DNA from: DASUPK01 sp963744105
GTDB taxonomy: Bacteria > Actinomycetota > Thermoleophilia > Solirubrobacterales > 70-9
Assembly (NCBI GenBank): GCA_963744105.1
Contig: CAVUSJ010000004.1
Span: 744,001-808,000 of the forward strand
Direction: 5' to 3'
DNA: 64,000 nt
In this document: positions 32,988 through 41,605 of the stretch, piece after piece
Numbering within the stretch: the stretch's first letter is position 1
Layout of the letters: each line of letters begins with the position of its first letter
Made by a program: the position numbers and the translations under genes
The notes under the pieces: model-generated
Databases searched by the model: none
What the model was told of the DNA's origin: nothing
Seen by the model: only the letters and a program-made list of their open reading frames with translations

Positions 32988-33572
32988 CTGTCCCTGTTTC
33001 GCCGCCGGTCGCCGCGCGATTCGCGGGCCGACGCGCTGATCGTCGGGTTGGGGAACCCGGGGAGCCAGTACGCCGGCACACGTCACAACCTGGGCTTCGA
33101 GGTCGCCGAGGAGCTCTCCCGGCGATGGGGGATGTCGAAGCCGCGCAAGCGCTACGGCGGGCTGATCGCCGAGGGCCGCACCGGGCCGGGCGGCCCGCGC
33201 GTCGCGATCCTGCTTCCCCAGACGTTCATGAACGAATCCGGGTCCGCCGCCGGGCCCGCGCGCGGAGAGCTGGGTGTCCCGCTCGACCACGTGATCGCGA
33301 TCCACGATGAGATCGACCTGCCCTTCGGCGAAGTGCGCAGCAAGCTCGGCGGCGGGGTGGCCGGGCACAACGGCCTGAAGAGCCTCGACAAGGGGCTGGG
33401 GAGCAGGGACTTCTGGCGGGTGCGCGGAGGTGTCGGCCGACCCGACTCGACCGATCCTGAAATCGTCTCCTCCTATGTGCTGTCCCGCTTCCGAGAGCCC
33501 CGTGAGGAGGTCGAGATGCTGATCCACTCGGCCGCCGACGAGGTGGAGCGACTGGTCGAGGAGATCGATTGA
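32988..33572 (+). CDS. pth: Peptidyl-tRNA hydrolase, probable CTG start
   Basis: This enzyme of about 194 residues releases tRNA from stalled peptidyl-tRNA. The core is present: LIVGLGNPGSQYAGTRHNLG, LPQTFMNESG, and HDEIDLPFGEVRSKLGGGVA (catalytic His and Asp) with GHNGLKSL. No in-frame ATG, GTG or TTG precedes LIVGLG; the first is TTG 33048, which would delete the first beta-strand. CTG 32988, six bases after GGGGAG, is the best start; CTG 32994 is an alternative. It couples to the next gene (TGATG). Confidence 0.88.
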   Translation: MSLFRRRSPRDSRADALIVGLGNPGSQYAGTRHNLGFEVAEELSRRWGMSKPRKRYGGLIAEGRTGPGGPRVAILLPQTFMNESGSAAGPARGELGVPLDHVIAIHDEIDLPFGEVRSKLGGGVAGHNGLKSLDKGLGSRDFWRVRGGVGRPDSTDPEIVSSYVLSRFREPREEVEMLIHSAADEVERLVEEID

Positions 33573-34297
33573 TGGCGCTGACCAGCTACTCGGTCGACGA
33601 GAAGGGGGTCGCGCTGATCCGCTTGGAGCGGGCGGAGGCGCGCAACGCGATGAACACCCAGATTCTCGAGGAACTGCTCGAGCATCTCGCCCGCGCGAAG
33701 GGGGATGACGAGGCGCGGGTCGTGGTGCTCTCCTCCAACGACCACCTCGGCCTCTCCGCCGGCGCGGACGTGAAGGAGGAGCTCGACGAGGACGGCCGGG
33801 TGCGCCGCATGGAGCTGTTCGCCCAGCTCTACGACGAGCTGACCGCGTTCCCGAAGCCCACCGTGGCCGCATGCCACGGCTCCGTCGTCGGGGGAGGCGC
33901 CGAGATCGCCGTCGCCTGCGACCTGCGGGTCGGCGGTTCCAACCTGAGGATGCGGTTCCCGGGCGCCGAGCTCGGCGTCCCCGTAGGGCCGGCCCGCCTG
34001 GTCACCCTCTGCGGCCTCGCGACGGCCAAGTACCTGCTCCTCACCGCGCGCAACGTCGGGGCCGATGAGGCGCTGCGCATGGGGCTGGTCCACCGCGTCG
34101 CTCCGGCCGCAGGAACCGAGGACGCGGCGCTCGACCTTGCCGCCGAGGTGGCGGCTCACCCGCCCGCGGCCGTGGCCCAGCTCAAGCAGATGCTGCATCG
34201 CTGGGACGGGGTGGTGGAGCGGACTGCGGATGAGGGCCGCGGCCAGGTCGAGTGGCAGCGCACCGGCCCGGGCTTGCCGTATCGCGACCGGCGGTGA
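33572..34297 (+). CDS. Enoyl-CoA hydratase/isomerase family protein
   Basis: A 241-residue crotonase-fold protein with the CoA oxyanion-hole pattern (GLSAGADVKEE) and the second loop (AACHGSVVGGGAEIAVACDL). The usual catalytic Glu pair of hydratases (PE and the following Glu) is not clearly present: the aligned segment reads FPGAELGVPVGPARLV. It may be an isomerase, hydrolase or other crotonase, not a hydratase. Its ATG shares one base with the pth stop (TGATG), so the pair is co-translated. Confidence 0.85.
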   Translation: MALTSYSVDEKGVALIRLERAEARNAMNTQILEELLEHLARAKGDDEARVVVLSSNDHLGLSAGADVKEELDEDGRVRRMELFAQLYDELTAFPKPTVAACHGSVVGGGAEIAVACDLRVGGSNLRMRFPGAELGVPVGPARLVTLCGLATAKYLLLTARNVGADEALRMGLVHRVAPAAGTEDAALDLAAEVAAHPPAAVAQLKQMLHRWDGVVERTADEGRGQVEWQRTGPGLPYRDRR

Positions 34298-34438
34298 GAC
34301 GCCATTGCTTCGTTCTGGTCCGCAAGGGCGACCGTGTTCGCCAGCCGTTTCCTGCGGTCAGCCGGCGCTCGCGATGGATGTACGTCGCGGCGAGTTCCGC
34401 AATTGACCGGCATCCACCGCCGCAGTAGGGTCGATGGC

Positions 34439-35170
34439 ATGCCTGCCCGGCTCGTGGTCGCCGCGGCGCTCGCCGCGGTGCTGATTCTGCCGGCCGGCGC
34501 CGAGGCGGCGGTCGATTTCGGCAGCAACCTGAGCGCCACCAGCACCGGCGGCTTCACCTGCCCCAGTGGCTGCTCGAATTGGAACCGCTCGATTCTTGCC
34601 GCAGACACCCTCAACTCCACGGCGGCTCCCGTCAGCGGGGTCGTCGTCAGCTGGAAGATCAAGCACAGCAGCGTCGCGGGCGGCTACCACTGGCCTCCCG
34701 TGCATCTGCGCGTCGTCCATCAGGTCGGCCCGACGACCTGGCAGGGACTGGGGTCGAGCTCGCCCGACGTCACGCCGACGCCGACGGACGGCACGGACAG
34801 CTTCCGGGCCCGTGTTCCGATCGCTGCCGGGGATCTGATCGGTCTGGATGCCGCCGCGGATCCGCTCGGCGCTGTCTTTGCCTATTCGGGGGTGGCGGGG
34901 ACGACGCGCTCAGAGACGCAACCTGCCCTTCCAATGGACGGTTCCTCAACCAGCGCAACGGACACGGGCGGCGAGATCCTGCTGCAGGCCCGGATCGAAC
35001 CCGACACCGACAACGATGGCTTCGGTGACGAGACGCAAGATGGCTGTCCGGGGCGTGCGGGATCGCTGAACGGTTGCCCGGCGTCGTCGTCGAAGCACTG
35101 CAAGAAGCACAAGGCGAAGAAGAAGCCTGCGGAGTCGAAGAGGAAGTGCCGGAAGCACAAGCGGCACTAG
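34439..35170 (+). CDS. Secreted protein with calcium-binding-type acidic repeat and basic tail
   Basis: The 243-residue precursor has a signal peptide (MPARLVVAAALAAVLILPAG, cleavage near AEA-A). A domain of about 170 residues follows, then an acidic DTDNDGFGDETQDGCPG motif like thrombospondin type 3/dockerin calcium loops. It ends in a Lys/His/Cys-rich tail (KHCKKHKAKKKPAESKRKC). Such terminal basic tails are frequent in Thermoleophilia secreted proteins. Ligand unknown. Confidence 0.75.
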   Translation: MPARLVVAAALAAVLILPAGAEAAVDFGSNLSATSTGGFTCPSGCSNWNRSILAADTLNSTAAPVSGVVVSWKIKHSSVAGGYHWPPVHLRVVHQVGPTTWQGLGSSSPDVTPTPTDGTDSFRARVPIAAGDLIGLDAAADPLGAVFAYSGVAGTTRSETQPALPMDGSSTSATDTGGEILLQARIEPDTDNDGFGDETQDGCPGRAGSLNGCPASSSKHCKKHKAKKKPAESKRKCRKHKRH

Positions 35171-35203
35171 CCGCATAGGGCGTCTCGATAAGCTCGAAAG
35201 AGG

Positions 35204-35246
35204 CCGGGCCAATGCCCGGACGGACCACCCGGATCGCCGATCCGGG
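35204..35246 (+). terminator. Two adjacent hairpins before mfd
   Basis: CCGGGC-CAAT-GCCCGG (35204-35219) and CCCGGATC-GCC-GATCCGGG (35228-35246) are both perfect; the second is followed by CGTTTG. Together they likely terminate transcription of the upstream secreted-protein gene, 20 bases before the mfd start. Confidence 0.65.
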
Positions 35247-35265
35247 CGTTTGTCGTGCCCAAATC

Positions 35266-38200
35266 ATGAGCCTGAGACCGCTACTCGAGATCGCCGAGCA
35301 GAACGAGCGCCTCCGAGCGCTCCGCTCCGCGCTGGGCTCGGGCGGCGAGGCCGTTGACGCCTACGTCTCGGCGGCGATGCGGCCCTACCTGCTCGCCGCG
35401 CTGATCGCGGGTGAGGACGACGCGGTTTCCGGGCCGGTCCTGGTCGTCGCCGCTGACGACCGCTCCGCGCGCGATCTGGCCGGGGACCTGAAGGCCTTCC
35501 TTTCGCCCCGGCCGGTCCATATCTACCCGTCGCGGGGAACGACCTTCGAGTCGCACCTGGACCCGCCGCCTCATCTCGCGGGCCTGCGGATCGCGGCGAT
35601 GAACGCGATGGCGGATCCCTCGGCCGTCGTCGTGGCGAGCGCGATCGCGCTGGCCGAGAAGATCCCCGACCCGAAGCTCCGGCCGGAGACCCTCGCCCTC
35701 CACAAGGGCGAGAGCGTCGACCTCGACGACGTGACCCTCCTGCTCGCGGACGCGGGCTATGAGAGGACCGATCAGGTCGAGGAGCGCGGGCAGTTCGCGC
35801 TCCGCGGCGGCATCCTCGACGTCTACCCGGCGACCGAGGAGCAGGCGATCCGGGTCGAGCTCTTCGGCGACGAGATCGACTCGATGCGGCGCTTCTCGGT
35901 CTTCACCCAGCGGTCGCTGGGGGAGGCCGACCGGGTCGAGCTCGCCCCGGCGGCGGAGCTCTCGGCCGAGCACCGCGACGCCGTGGACCCGGCCGACTTC
36001 CTCGCGCCTCTCGACCTGGTCCCGGCGGAGGCACTGGTCGCGATCGCCGCCGCCGAGGAGATCCCCGGCGCGCTGCACGACCACTGGGAGGACGTCACCG
36101 GGTCCATCCTGGAGGAGGACGCTCGGCGGCTCTACGTCGACGTCGCCGAGCCCCTGCAGGCCCGGGCCGGGCTCTCGCTCGGAGCCGACACCGGGCAGGA
36201 GCACTCCTTCAGGGCGCAGCGGGCCGAGTTCCCGTCGCGCACGCTCGGCGAGGCGGAGGGCGAGCTCGAGAAGCTGACCCGCTCCGGCTACCGGACCGTG
36301 GTCGCCTTCGAGGGCCGCGGCGAGGCGGAGCGCACCCGCTTCAACCTGAACCGCATCGACGTGCCCTTCCTTGGTGAGAACCCTCCCGAGGAGGCCGGCG
36401 TTAGGTTCGCCGAGGCTCGTCTCCGCGAGGGTTTCCTGGCTCCAGAGCTGCAATTGGCGGTCATCCCGCAGAGGCGTCTCGTGCACCGCCGGAAGGCGGC
36501 GGCGCCTGTCTCGGCTCGGGCCCGGCTCGCGGCCGCGATCGAGCTGCGCGTCGGCGACTACGTCGTCCACGAGGACCACGGCGTGGCCCGCTTCTCGGGC
36601 TTCGACACGAAGACCCTCGCGGGAGTGACCCGTGACTACCTGGAGCTCGAGTACCGCGGCGGCGACCGGGTCTTCGCCCCCACGGACCAGCTTGCCCGGA
36701 TCAGCCGCTACATCGGTGCGGAGGGCGACGAGCCGGCCCTCAGCCCGCTCGGCGGGAAGCGCTGGCAGAACATGAAGTCCCGCGCGCGGCGCGCCGCCAG
36801 CGCGATGGCGGGCGAGTTGATCAACCTCTACGCAGAGCGCCAGGTCCGGACCGGTCACACCTTCCCGCCGGACGGCGAGATGCAGATGGAATTCGAGGCC
36901 GCCTTCCCATATCGGGAGACGGCCGACCAGATGGACGCGATCGACGCCGTCAAGGCGGACATGGAGTCCGAGCGCCCGATGGATCGCCTGATCTGCGGTG
37001 ACGTCGGCTACGGCAAGACCGAGATCGCGCTCCGCGCGGCGCACAAGGCCGTCGCCGACGGCAAGCAGGTGATGATGCTCGTACCGACGACGATCCTCGC
37101 GCAGCAGCACTTCGGCACCTTCCGCGAGCGCTTCGGGGACACCGCGTTCAACGTCGAGATGGTCTCCAGGCTGCGCAAGCCGGCGGAGATCAAGGAGGCA
37201 CTCAAGCGCTACAGCGAGGGCAAGGTCGACATCCTGATCGGGACGCATCGCCTGCTCTCGCGCGACGTGCGCGGCAAGGACCTTGGCCTGATGGTCGTCG
37301 ACGAGGAGCAGCGATTCGGGGTCAAGCAGAAGGAGCTGCTGCGCCAGCTCAAGCTCAAGGTGGACGTCCTCTCGCTCTCGGCCACGCCGATCCCGCGCAC
37401 GCTGCAGATGTCGCTCGCCGGCCTGCGCGACATCTCGGTGATCGAGACGCCGCCGGAGGGACGGCGCCCGGTCCGCACCCACGTCGGCCCGTACGACGAG
37501 GACCTGGCGAAGCGGGCGATCATCCGCGAGAAGGAGCGCGGCGGACAGGTCTTCTTCCTCCACAACCGGATCGACTCGCTGCACGAGACCGCCGAGCGCC
37601 TCCGTGGGCTCTGCCCCGGGGTCCGCTTCGCCGAGGCGCACGGGCAGATGGACGAGCTCGAGCTGGAGGCGACGATGCTTGCGTTCGTCCGGGGCGAGCA
37701 CGACTGCCTGGTGGCGACGACGATCATCGAGTCCGGGCTCGACATCCCCAACGCGAATACGCTCCTGGTCGAGCGGGCCGACCAGCTCGGACTGGCGCAG
37801 GCGTACCAGATCAGGGGGCGGGTGGGCCGGAGCCGTGAGCGCGCCTTCGCGTATCTGCTCTATCCGTCGGCCGAGTCCCTCACCCCGGACGCCGCGGCGC
37901 GGCTCTCGACGCTCTCGGACAACACCGAGCTCGGCTCCGGATTCCGGGTCGCCATGCGGGATCTCGAGATCCGCGGCGCCGGCAACCTGCTCGGGGACGA
38001 GCAGTCGGGACACGTCGCCGCGGTCGGCTTCGAGCTCTACTGCCAGATGCTGGAGGACGCCGCCGAGGAGCTCCGGGCCGGAATCACCGAGCTCCCCGCC
38101 GAGCCGAGGGAGCCGGTGCGGATCGAGGTGGACGTCGACGCCTACGTCCCGGCCGACTACATCCCCTTCGAGGCCGCGAAGATCGACGTCCACAGGCGGG

Positions 38201-38559
38201 TCGCCGCAGCCCGGGAGCCCGGCGAGCTCCGCGCGCTGCGGGAGGAGCTCGAGGACCGCTTCGGCCCGGTTCCGGAGGCGGTCGCGAACCTCCTCGACCT
38301 GCAGCGCGTCCGGATTGCCCTGGGCGACGCCGGGGCACGCAACGTCGAGTTCCGCGCCGGGCGCCTGCGCGTCTCGCCGGTCGAGCTCGATTCCGACCAG
38401 GTGACGGCGCTGAACGAGCGGGTTCCCGAAGCGATCTATCAGTGGCGGGACAAGACCGTCGCGGTGCCCGTTCCCGCGGAGGCGGGCGCCCGGCTGGGTG
38501 CGCTGCTTGCGCTGGTCGACGGCCTCGGGGCGGCGCTCGCCGTCCCGGCCGCGGCGTAG
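35266..38559 (+). CDS. mfd: Transcription-repair coupling factor
   Basis: About 1,097 residues. Mfd removes stalled RNA polymerase and recruits UvrA. The UvrB-homology region is N-terminal. The RNA-polymerase-interaction domain is around LAAAIELRVGDYVVHEDHGV. The SF2 translocase motor is near residue 570-950: Walker A CGDVGYGKTEIALRA, DEQR-type box VVDEEQRFGV, motif VI QIRGRVGRSRERAFAYLL. The D7 domain is at the C-terminus. I use ATG 35266; the upstream frame contains the terminator hairpins. Confidence 0.96.
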   Translation: MSLRPLLEIAEQNERLRALRSALGSGGEAVDAYVSAAMRPYLLAALIAGEDDAVSGPVLVVAADDRSARDLAGDLKAFLSPRPVHIYPSRGTTFESHLDPPPHLAGLRIAAMNAMADPSAVVVASAIALAEKIPDPKLRPETLALHKGESVDLDDVTLLLADAGYERTDQVEERGQFALRGGILDVYPATEEQAIRVELFGDEIDSMRRFSVFTQRSLGEADRVELAPAAELSAEHRDAVDPADFLAPLDLVPAEALVAIAAAEEIPGALHDHWEDVTGSILEEDARRLYVDVAEPLQARAGLSLGADTGQEHSFRAQRAEFPSRTLGEAEGELEKLTRSGYRTVVAFEGRGEAERTRFNLNRIDVPFLGENPPEEAGVRFAEARLREGFLAPELQLAVIPQRRLVHRRKAAAPVSARARLAAAIELRVGDYVVHEDHGVARFSGFDTKTLAGVTRDYLELEYRGGDRVFAPTDQLARISRYIGAEGDEPALSPLGGKRWQNMKSRARRAASAMAGELINLYAERQVRTGHTFPPDGEMQMEFEAAFPYRETADQMDAIDAVKADMESERPMDRLICGDVGYGKTEIALRAAHKAVADGKQVMMLVPTTILAQQHFGTFRERFGDTAFNVEMVSRLRKPAEIKEALKRYSEGKVDILIGTHRLLSRDVRGKDLGLMVVDEEQRFGVKQKELLRQLKLKVDVLSLSATPIPRTLQMSLAGLRDISVIETPPEGRRPVRTHVGPYDEDLAKRAIIREKERGGQVFFLHNRIDSLHETAERLRGLCPGVRFAEAHGQMDELELEATMLAFVRGEHDCLVATTIIESGLDIPNANTLLVERADQLGLAQAYQIRGRVGRSRERAFAYLLYPSAESLTPDAAARLSTLSDNTELGSGFRVAMRDLEIRGAGNLLGDEQSGHVAAVGFELYCQMLEDAAEELRAGITELPAEPREPVRIEVDVDAYVPADYIPFEAAKIDVHRRVAAAREPGELRALREELEDRFGPVPEAVANLLDLQRVRIALGDAGARNVEFRAGRLRVSPVELDSDQVTALNERVPEAIYQWRDKTVAVPVPAEAGARLGALLALVDGLGAALAVPAAA

Positions 38560-39501
38560 CTAGGGGATCGCGCGCTTCTGCTCGCAGCCCTTGGCGTGGT
38601 CCTTGGAGGACCCGCCGTTGCAGACATCCCTGCCGCCCCCACCGGCGAGAGTGTCCTTCTGGGCCTGCCCGAGCAGCCGGTCGTTCCCGGCTCCTCCGAG
38701 CAGGTGGTCGGCGCCGATCCCTCCGAGCAGCCTGTCGTTCCCGCCGAGCCCGGTGAAGGTGTTGGCCGCGCTGCTGCTGTGGATGAGCGCGTCGTCGCCG
38801 AAGCCGATGATCGTGTCGGGTCCCGGGGTCCCGATCACGTTCTCGGCCTCGATGAAGTCTCCTTCGGCGCCCCCGTTGGCGCCCGCCGGTGGAGCCGAGT
38901 CGCTGCTGAGCGGGACCCTCATGTCGACGAACACCGGCTGGGAGGCGGGCCGGTTCGCGTACGTGACCGTGTCGTTGCCGCGCTTGCCGTCCATGGCGTC
39001 CGCGCCGAGACCACCGTCCATCAGGTCGTTCCCGTCTCCGCCGTAGATGCCGTCGGTCTTGGGAGATCCCGTGAGCGTGTCGTTTCCGGCGTCGCCGAAG
39101 ATCCCGGAGACGCTGTTCCCGAAGGGGCTGTCGGGGCTGCCCGCCGCGGGACCGACGGACGAGACCGTCAGCTTGTCGTCGCCGCCCCCGCCCTCCAGGG
39201 CGACGCCATAGATCACGGGGAACCCGCCGCTGATCTCCGCGCAGGACGCGGTGGTCCCGTTCACGGGAGCGCAGCCGGCCCCCGCCGACACGCCGGCGGG
39301 GTCGGTGACCGTGTAGGCGCCGCCGGCGAAGGAGACGTTGATCGTGTGCGGACTGTTGTCACCGGGGCTCGGACTCACGGACAGCTCCGACTGGGTCACG
39401 ACCGCCTCCGATGGCCCGGCGTACGCGGCCGCAGGCGCGGCGAGCAGGGCGGTGACGCTCAGAACCGCGATCGTCAGAGGTGAGCGAGGCACGTTCGACA
39501 C
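38560..39501 (-). CDS. Secreted RTX-type calcium-binding protein
   Basis: This 313-residue precursor has a signal peptide (LTIAVLSVTALLAAPAAAYA) and several Gly-Gly-x-Gly-x-Asp nonapeptide-like repeats (DGIYGGDGNDLMDGGLGADA; GNDRLLGGIGADHLLGGAGN, then DRLLG) that form a calcium-binding beta-roll. No protease or lipase domain is visible. The GTG start is at 39501. It ends adjacent to the mfd stop, convergently. Confidence 0.85.
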   Translation of the reverse strand: MSNVPRSPLTIAVLSVTALLAAPAAAYAGPSEAVVTQSELSVSPSPGDNSPHTINVSFAGGAYTVTDPAGVSAGAGCAPVNGTTASCAEISGGFPVIYGVALEGGGGDDKLTVSSVGPAAGSPDSPFGNSVSGIFGDAGNDTLTGSPKTDGIYGGDGNDLMDGGLGADAMDGKRGNDTVTYANRPASQPVFVDMRVPLSSDSAPPAGANGGAEGDFIEAENVIGTPGPDTIIGFGDDALIHSSSAANTFTGLGGNDRLLGGIGADHLLGGAGNDRLLGQAQKDTLAGGGGRDVCNGGSSKDHAKGCEQKRAIP

Positions 39502-39583
39502 CCTAGAAGGTGCCGCTCATCAACGCTCATCGGCCGTGAGGCTTAGCGCCCACTTAGGTGATGACGGTTATGCTGCCGCCCCT

Positions 39584-40963
39584 GTGAAGAGCGGTTTCTT
39601 CTCGAAGCGGAACCTGGCGATTCTCTTCGGCGCGGTCCTCGTGCTGATGGTCGTGATCGTCGCGGCGGCCGTCGGCGTCGGCCACCCGAGCGTCCCCTCG
39701 GACGACGTCGCCGTGATCGACGACGCCAGCATCAACGTCCCGGGCCTGGTGCAGGACGGCCACATCTCGAAGACGGACTTCAACCGCTTCCTCGTGCAGA
39801 CCGCCAAGCAGAGCGGCGCCCAGTCGGTCCCGCAGCCCAGCGACCCGTCCTACAAGCAGCTCAAGGACCAGGCGATGCAGACGGCGCTCCAGATCGCCTG
39901 GATCGTGGGCGAGGCGAGCCGCCAGGGGATCACCTACACGGACACCGAGGTCAATCAGTCGCTGCAGCAGATCAAGTCTCAGTTCAAGACCCAGGCGGAG
40001 TACGTGAAGGCCCGCGACCAGGCCGGCCTCACCGACGCGGACGTTCTGCAGCGCGCGAAGCTCCAGCTGATCCAGAACAAGATCCAAAGCAAGATCCAGG
40101 ACAGCGTGGGCAACGTCTCAACCGGCGACGCGCAGAAGTACTACGACGCCAACAAGTCCCAGTTCACCCAGCCGGCGAAGCGCACGATCCGGATCGTCCA
40201 GAACAAGGACGCCCACCAGATCAACCTGGCCTACCAGGCGCTTCGCACCGACGACTCGCCCGCGAACTGGAAGAAGGTCGCGGCGCAGTACTCGACCGAC
40301 CCGACCTCGAAGGACAAGGGCGGCCTGCGCACCGACGTCGTGCCGGGCTCCTTCCAGCAGCCACTCGACGACGACATCTTCAAGGCGCCGCTCCACCAGA
40401 TCCAGGGGCCCGTCATCACCCCGACCGGCAACTTCGTCTTCGAGGTGATCACGGCGACTCCGGAGCAGGTCCAGGGCTTCGACGCCACCGCGCCCGCATC
40501 GGCCGGGGGCGCCGGAGGCAAGATCAGCGACCAGATCAAGCAGCAGATCAAGAGCCAGCGGCAGCAGGACGCTCTCTCCGCCTTCGGCCAGGACTTCCGC
40601 GACTACTGGACGAACCTGACCCAGTGCGCGAGCGACTACCTCGTCTCGGGCTGCGACAACTTCAACAACACATCGCCGACCTGCGATCCCTCCAAACTCG
40701 CCTCCCAGCCCGGTCAATCGAGTCAGGGCTGCCCGGCGCCCGTGTTCGCCTTCTGCCAGGCGGGGGGGAGCACCCAGGGCGCTCCCAGCAGCGGCCAGCT
40801 TCAGTGCTCGGGCACGGGCCCCACGCCCGGCGAGCCCGGATCGGTCAAGCCCTTCGTGAGCGCGGCGGGCGGCACTCCCCAGGGACCGCACCCGGCCGGC
40901 GCCGCCACGTCACAGACGCAGAGCCTGCCGTCGGGCCTGTCGGGCCTCACGCCCGGCGGATAG
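39584..40963 (+). CDS. Membrane-anchored parvulin-type peptidyl-prolyl isomerase (SurA/PrsA-like)
   Basis: The 459-residue protein has one N-terminal membrane helix (about residues 9-33), a SurA/trigger-factor-like helical domain (about 50-180) and a PpiC parvulin domain (about 190-310: RTIRIVQNKDAHQINLAYQA, then KGGLRTDVVPGSFQQPLDDD). The C-terminal 150 residues are low complexity with several Cys and many Gly/Pro/Ser. It folds exported proteins outside the membrane. The GTG start gives VKSGFFSKRN. mazG follows after 6 bases. Confidence 0.88.
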   Translation: MKSGFFSKRNLAILFGAVLVLMVVIVAAAVGVGHPSVPSDDVAVIDDASINVPGLVQDGHISKTDFNRFLVQTAKQSGAQSVPQPSDPSYKQLKDQAMQTALQIAWIVGEASRQGITYTDTEVNQSLQQIKSQFKTQAEYVKARDQAGLTDADVLQRAKLQLIQNKIQSKIQDSVGNVSTGDAQKYYDANKSQFTQPAKRTIRIVQNKDAHQINLAYQALRTDDSPANWKKVAAQYSTDPTSKDKGGLRTDVVPGSFQQPLDDDIFKAPLHQIQGPVITPTGNFVFEVITATPEQVQGFDATAPASAGGAGGKISDQIKQQIKSQRQQDALSAFGQDFRDYWTNLTQCASDYLVSGCDNFNNTSPTCDPSKLASQPGQSSQGCPAPVFAFCQAGGSTQGAPSSGQLQCSGTGPTPGEPGSVKPFVSAAGGTPQGPHPAGAATSQTQSLPSGLSGLTPGG

Positions 40964-40969
40964 CCGGTC

Positions 40970-41584
40970 CTGGACGCTCTCCGGCACCTCGACGAGGTCA
41001 CGCGGCGGCTGCGCCGCGAGTGCCCGTGGGACCGTGAGCAGGACGCCCGCTCGATCGTTCCCCACACGGTCGAGGAGGCCTATGAGCTGGCCGACGCGGC
41101 CAACCGGGACGACACGGAGGCCATGGTCGACGAGCTGGGTGACGTCCTCTTCCAGGTGTTCTTCCTGTCCCTGCTGCTGGAGGAGAGGGGGGAGGGGGAT
41201 CTGGCCGCGGTCGCCGAGTCCTGCGCCGCGAAGCTGATCCGCAGGCATCCGCACGTCTACGGCGACCGTGAGCTCGAGACCGCCGGCGAGGTCCTCTCCC
41301 AGTGGGAGGACATCAAGCGCGAGGTCGAGGGCAGGGGCGAGCCCTCGGAGCTGCCCGAGAACCTGCCCGCGCTGCTCTACGCGCGCAAGGTGCTGCGCCG
41401 GGTGGACCCGGAGGGATCGGCAGGGGAGGACAAGCCGGGTGGCCCGCAATCGGATCCGTCCACCCGCGCGGAGGCCGAGCACCTGGTCGGGACGTTGCTG
41501 ATGGAGGCGGTCGCCGCCTCTCGCCGGCTCGGCGTCGACCCCGAGCTCGCCCTCCGGCAGACGGCCCAGCGGCTTCTCGACTAG
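40970..41584 (+). CDS. mazG: MazG nucleoside triphosphate pyrophosphohydrolase, probable CTG start
   Basis: This all-alpha NTP-PPase of about 204 residues hydrolyses non-canonical or excess NTPs. The conserved start LRHLDEVTRRLRRECPWDRE and catalytic motifs EEAYE and DELGD (VDELGDVLFQVFFLSLLLEE) are in this frame. There is no ATG, GTG or TTG between the preceding gene's stop and ATG 41123, which would remove the CPWDRE and EEAYE regions. CTG 40970 gives the expected N-terminus. It sits between the PPIase and eno. Confidence 0.88.
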   Translation: MDALRHLDEVTRRLRRECPWDREQDARSIVPHTVEEAYELADAANRDDTEAMVDELGDVLFQVFFLSLLLEERGEGDLAAVAESCAAKLIRRHPHVYGDRELETAGEVLSQWEDIKREVEGRGEPSELPENLPALLYARKVLRRVDPEGSAGEDKPGGPQSDPSTRAEAEHLVGTLLMEAVAASRRLGVDPELALRQTAQRLLD

Positions 41585-41605
41585 TCGTCTAGCGTTCCGC
41601 GCCCG

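Noticed and set aside
35281..38193. A 970-codon open frame on the strand opposite mfd, and similar long antisense frames elsewhere
   Set aside because: In very GC-rich DNA the strand opposite a gene is often open. These frames have Arg/Asp/Leu-biased composition, no domain motifs and lie fully within well-identified genes.
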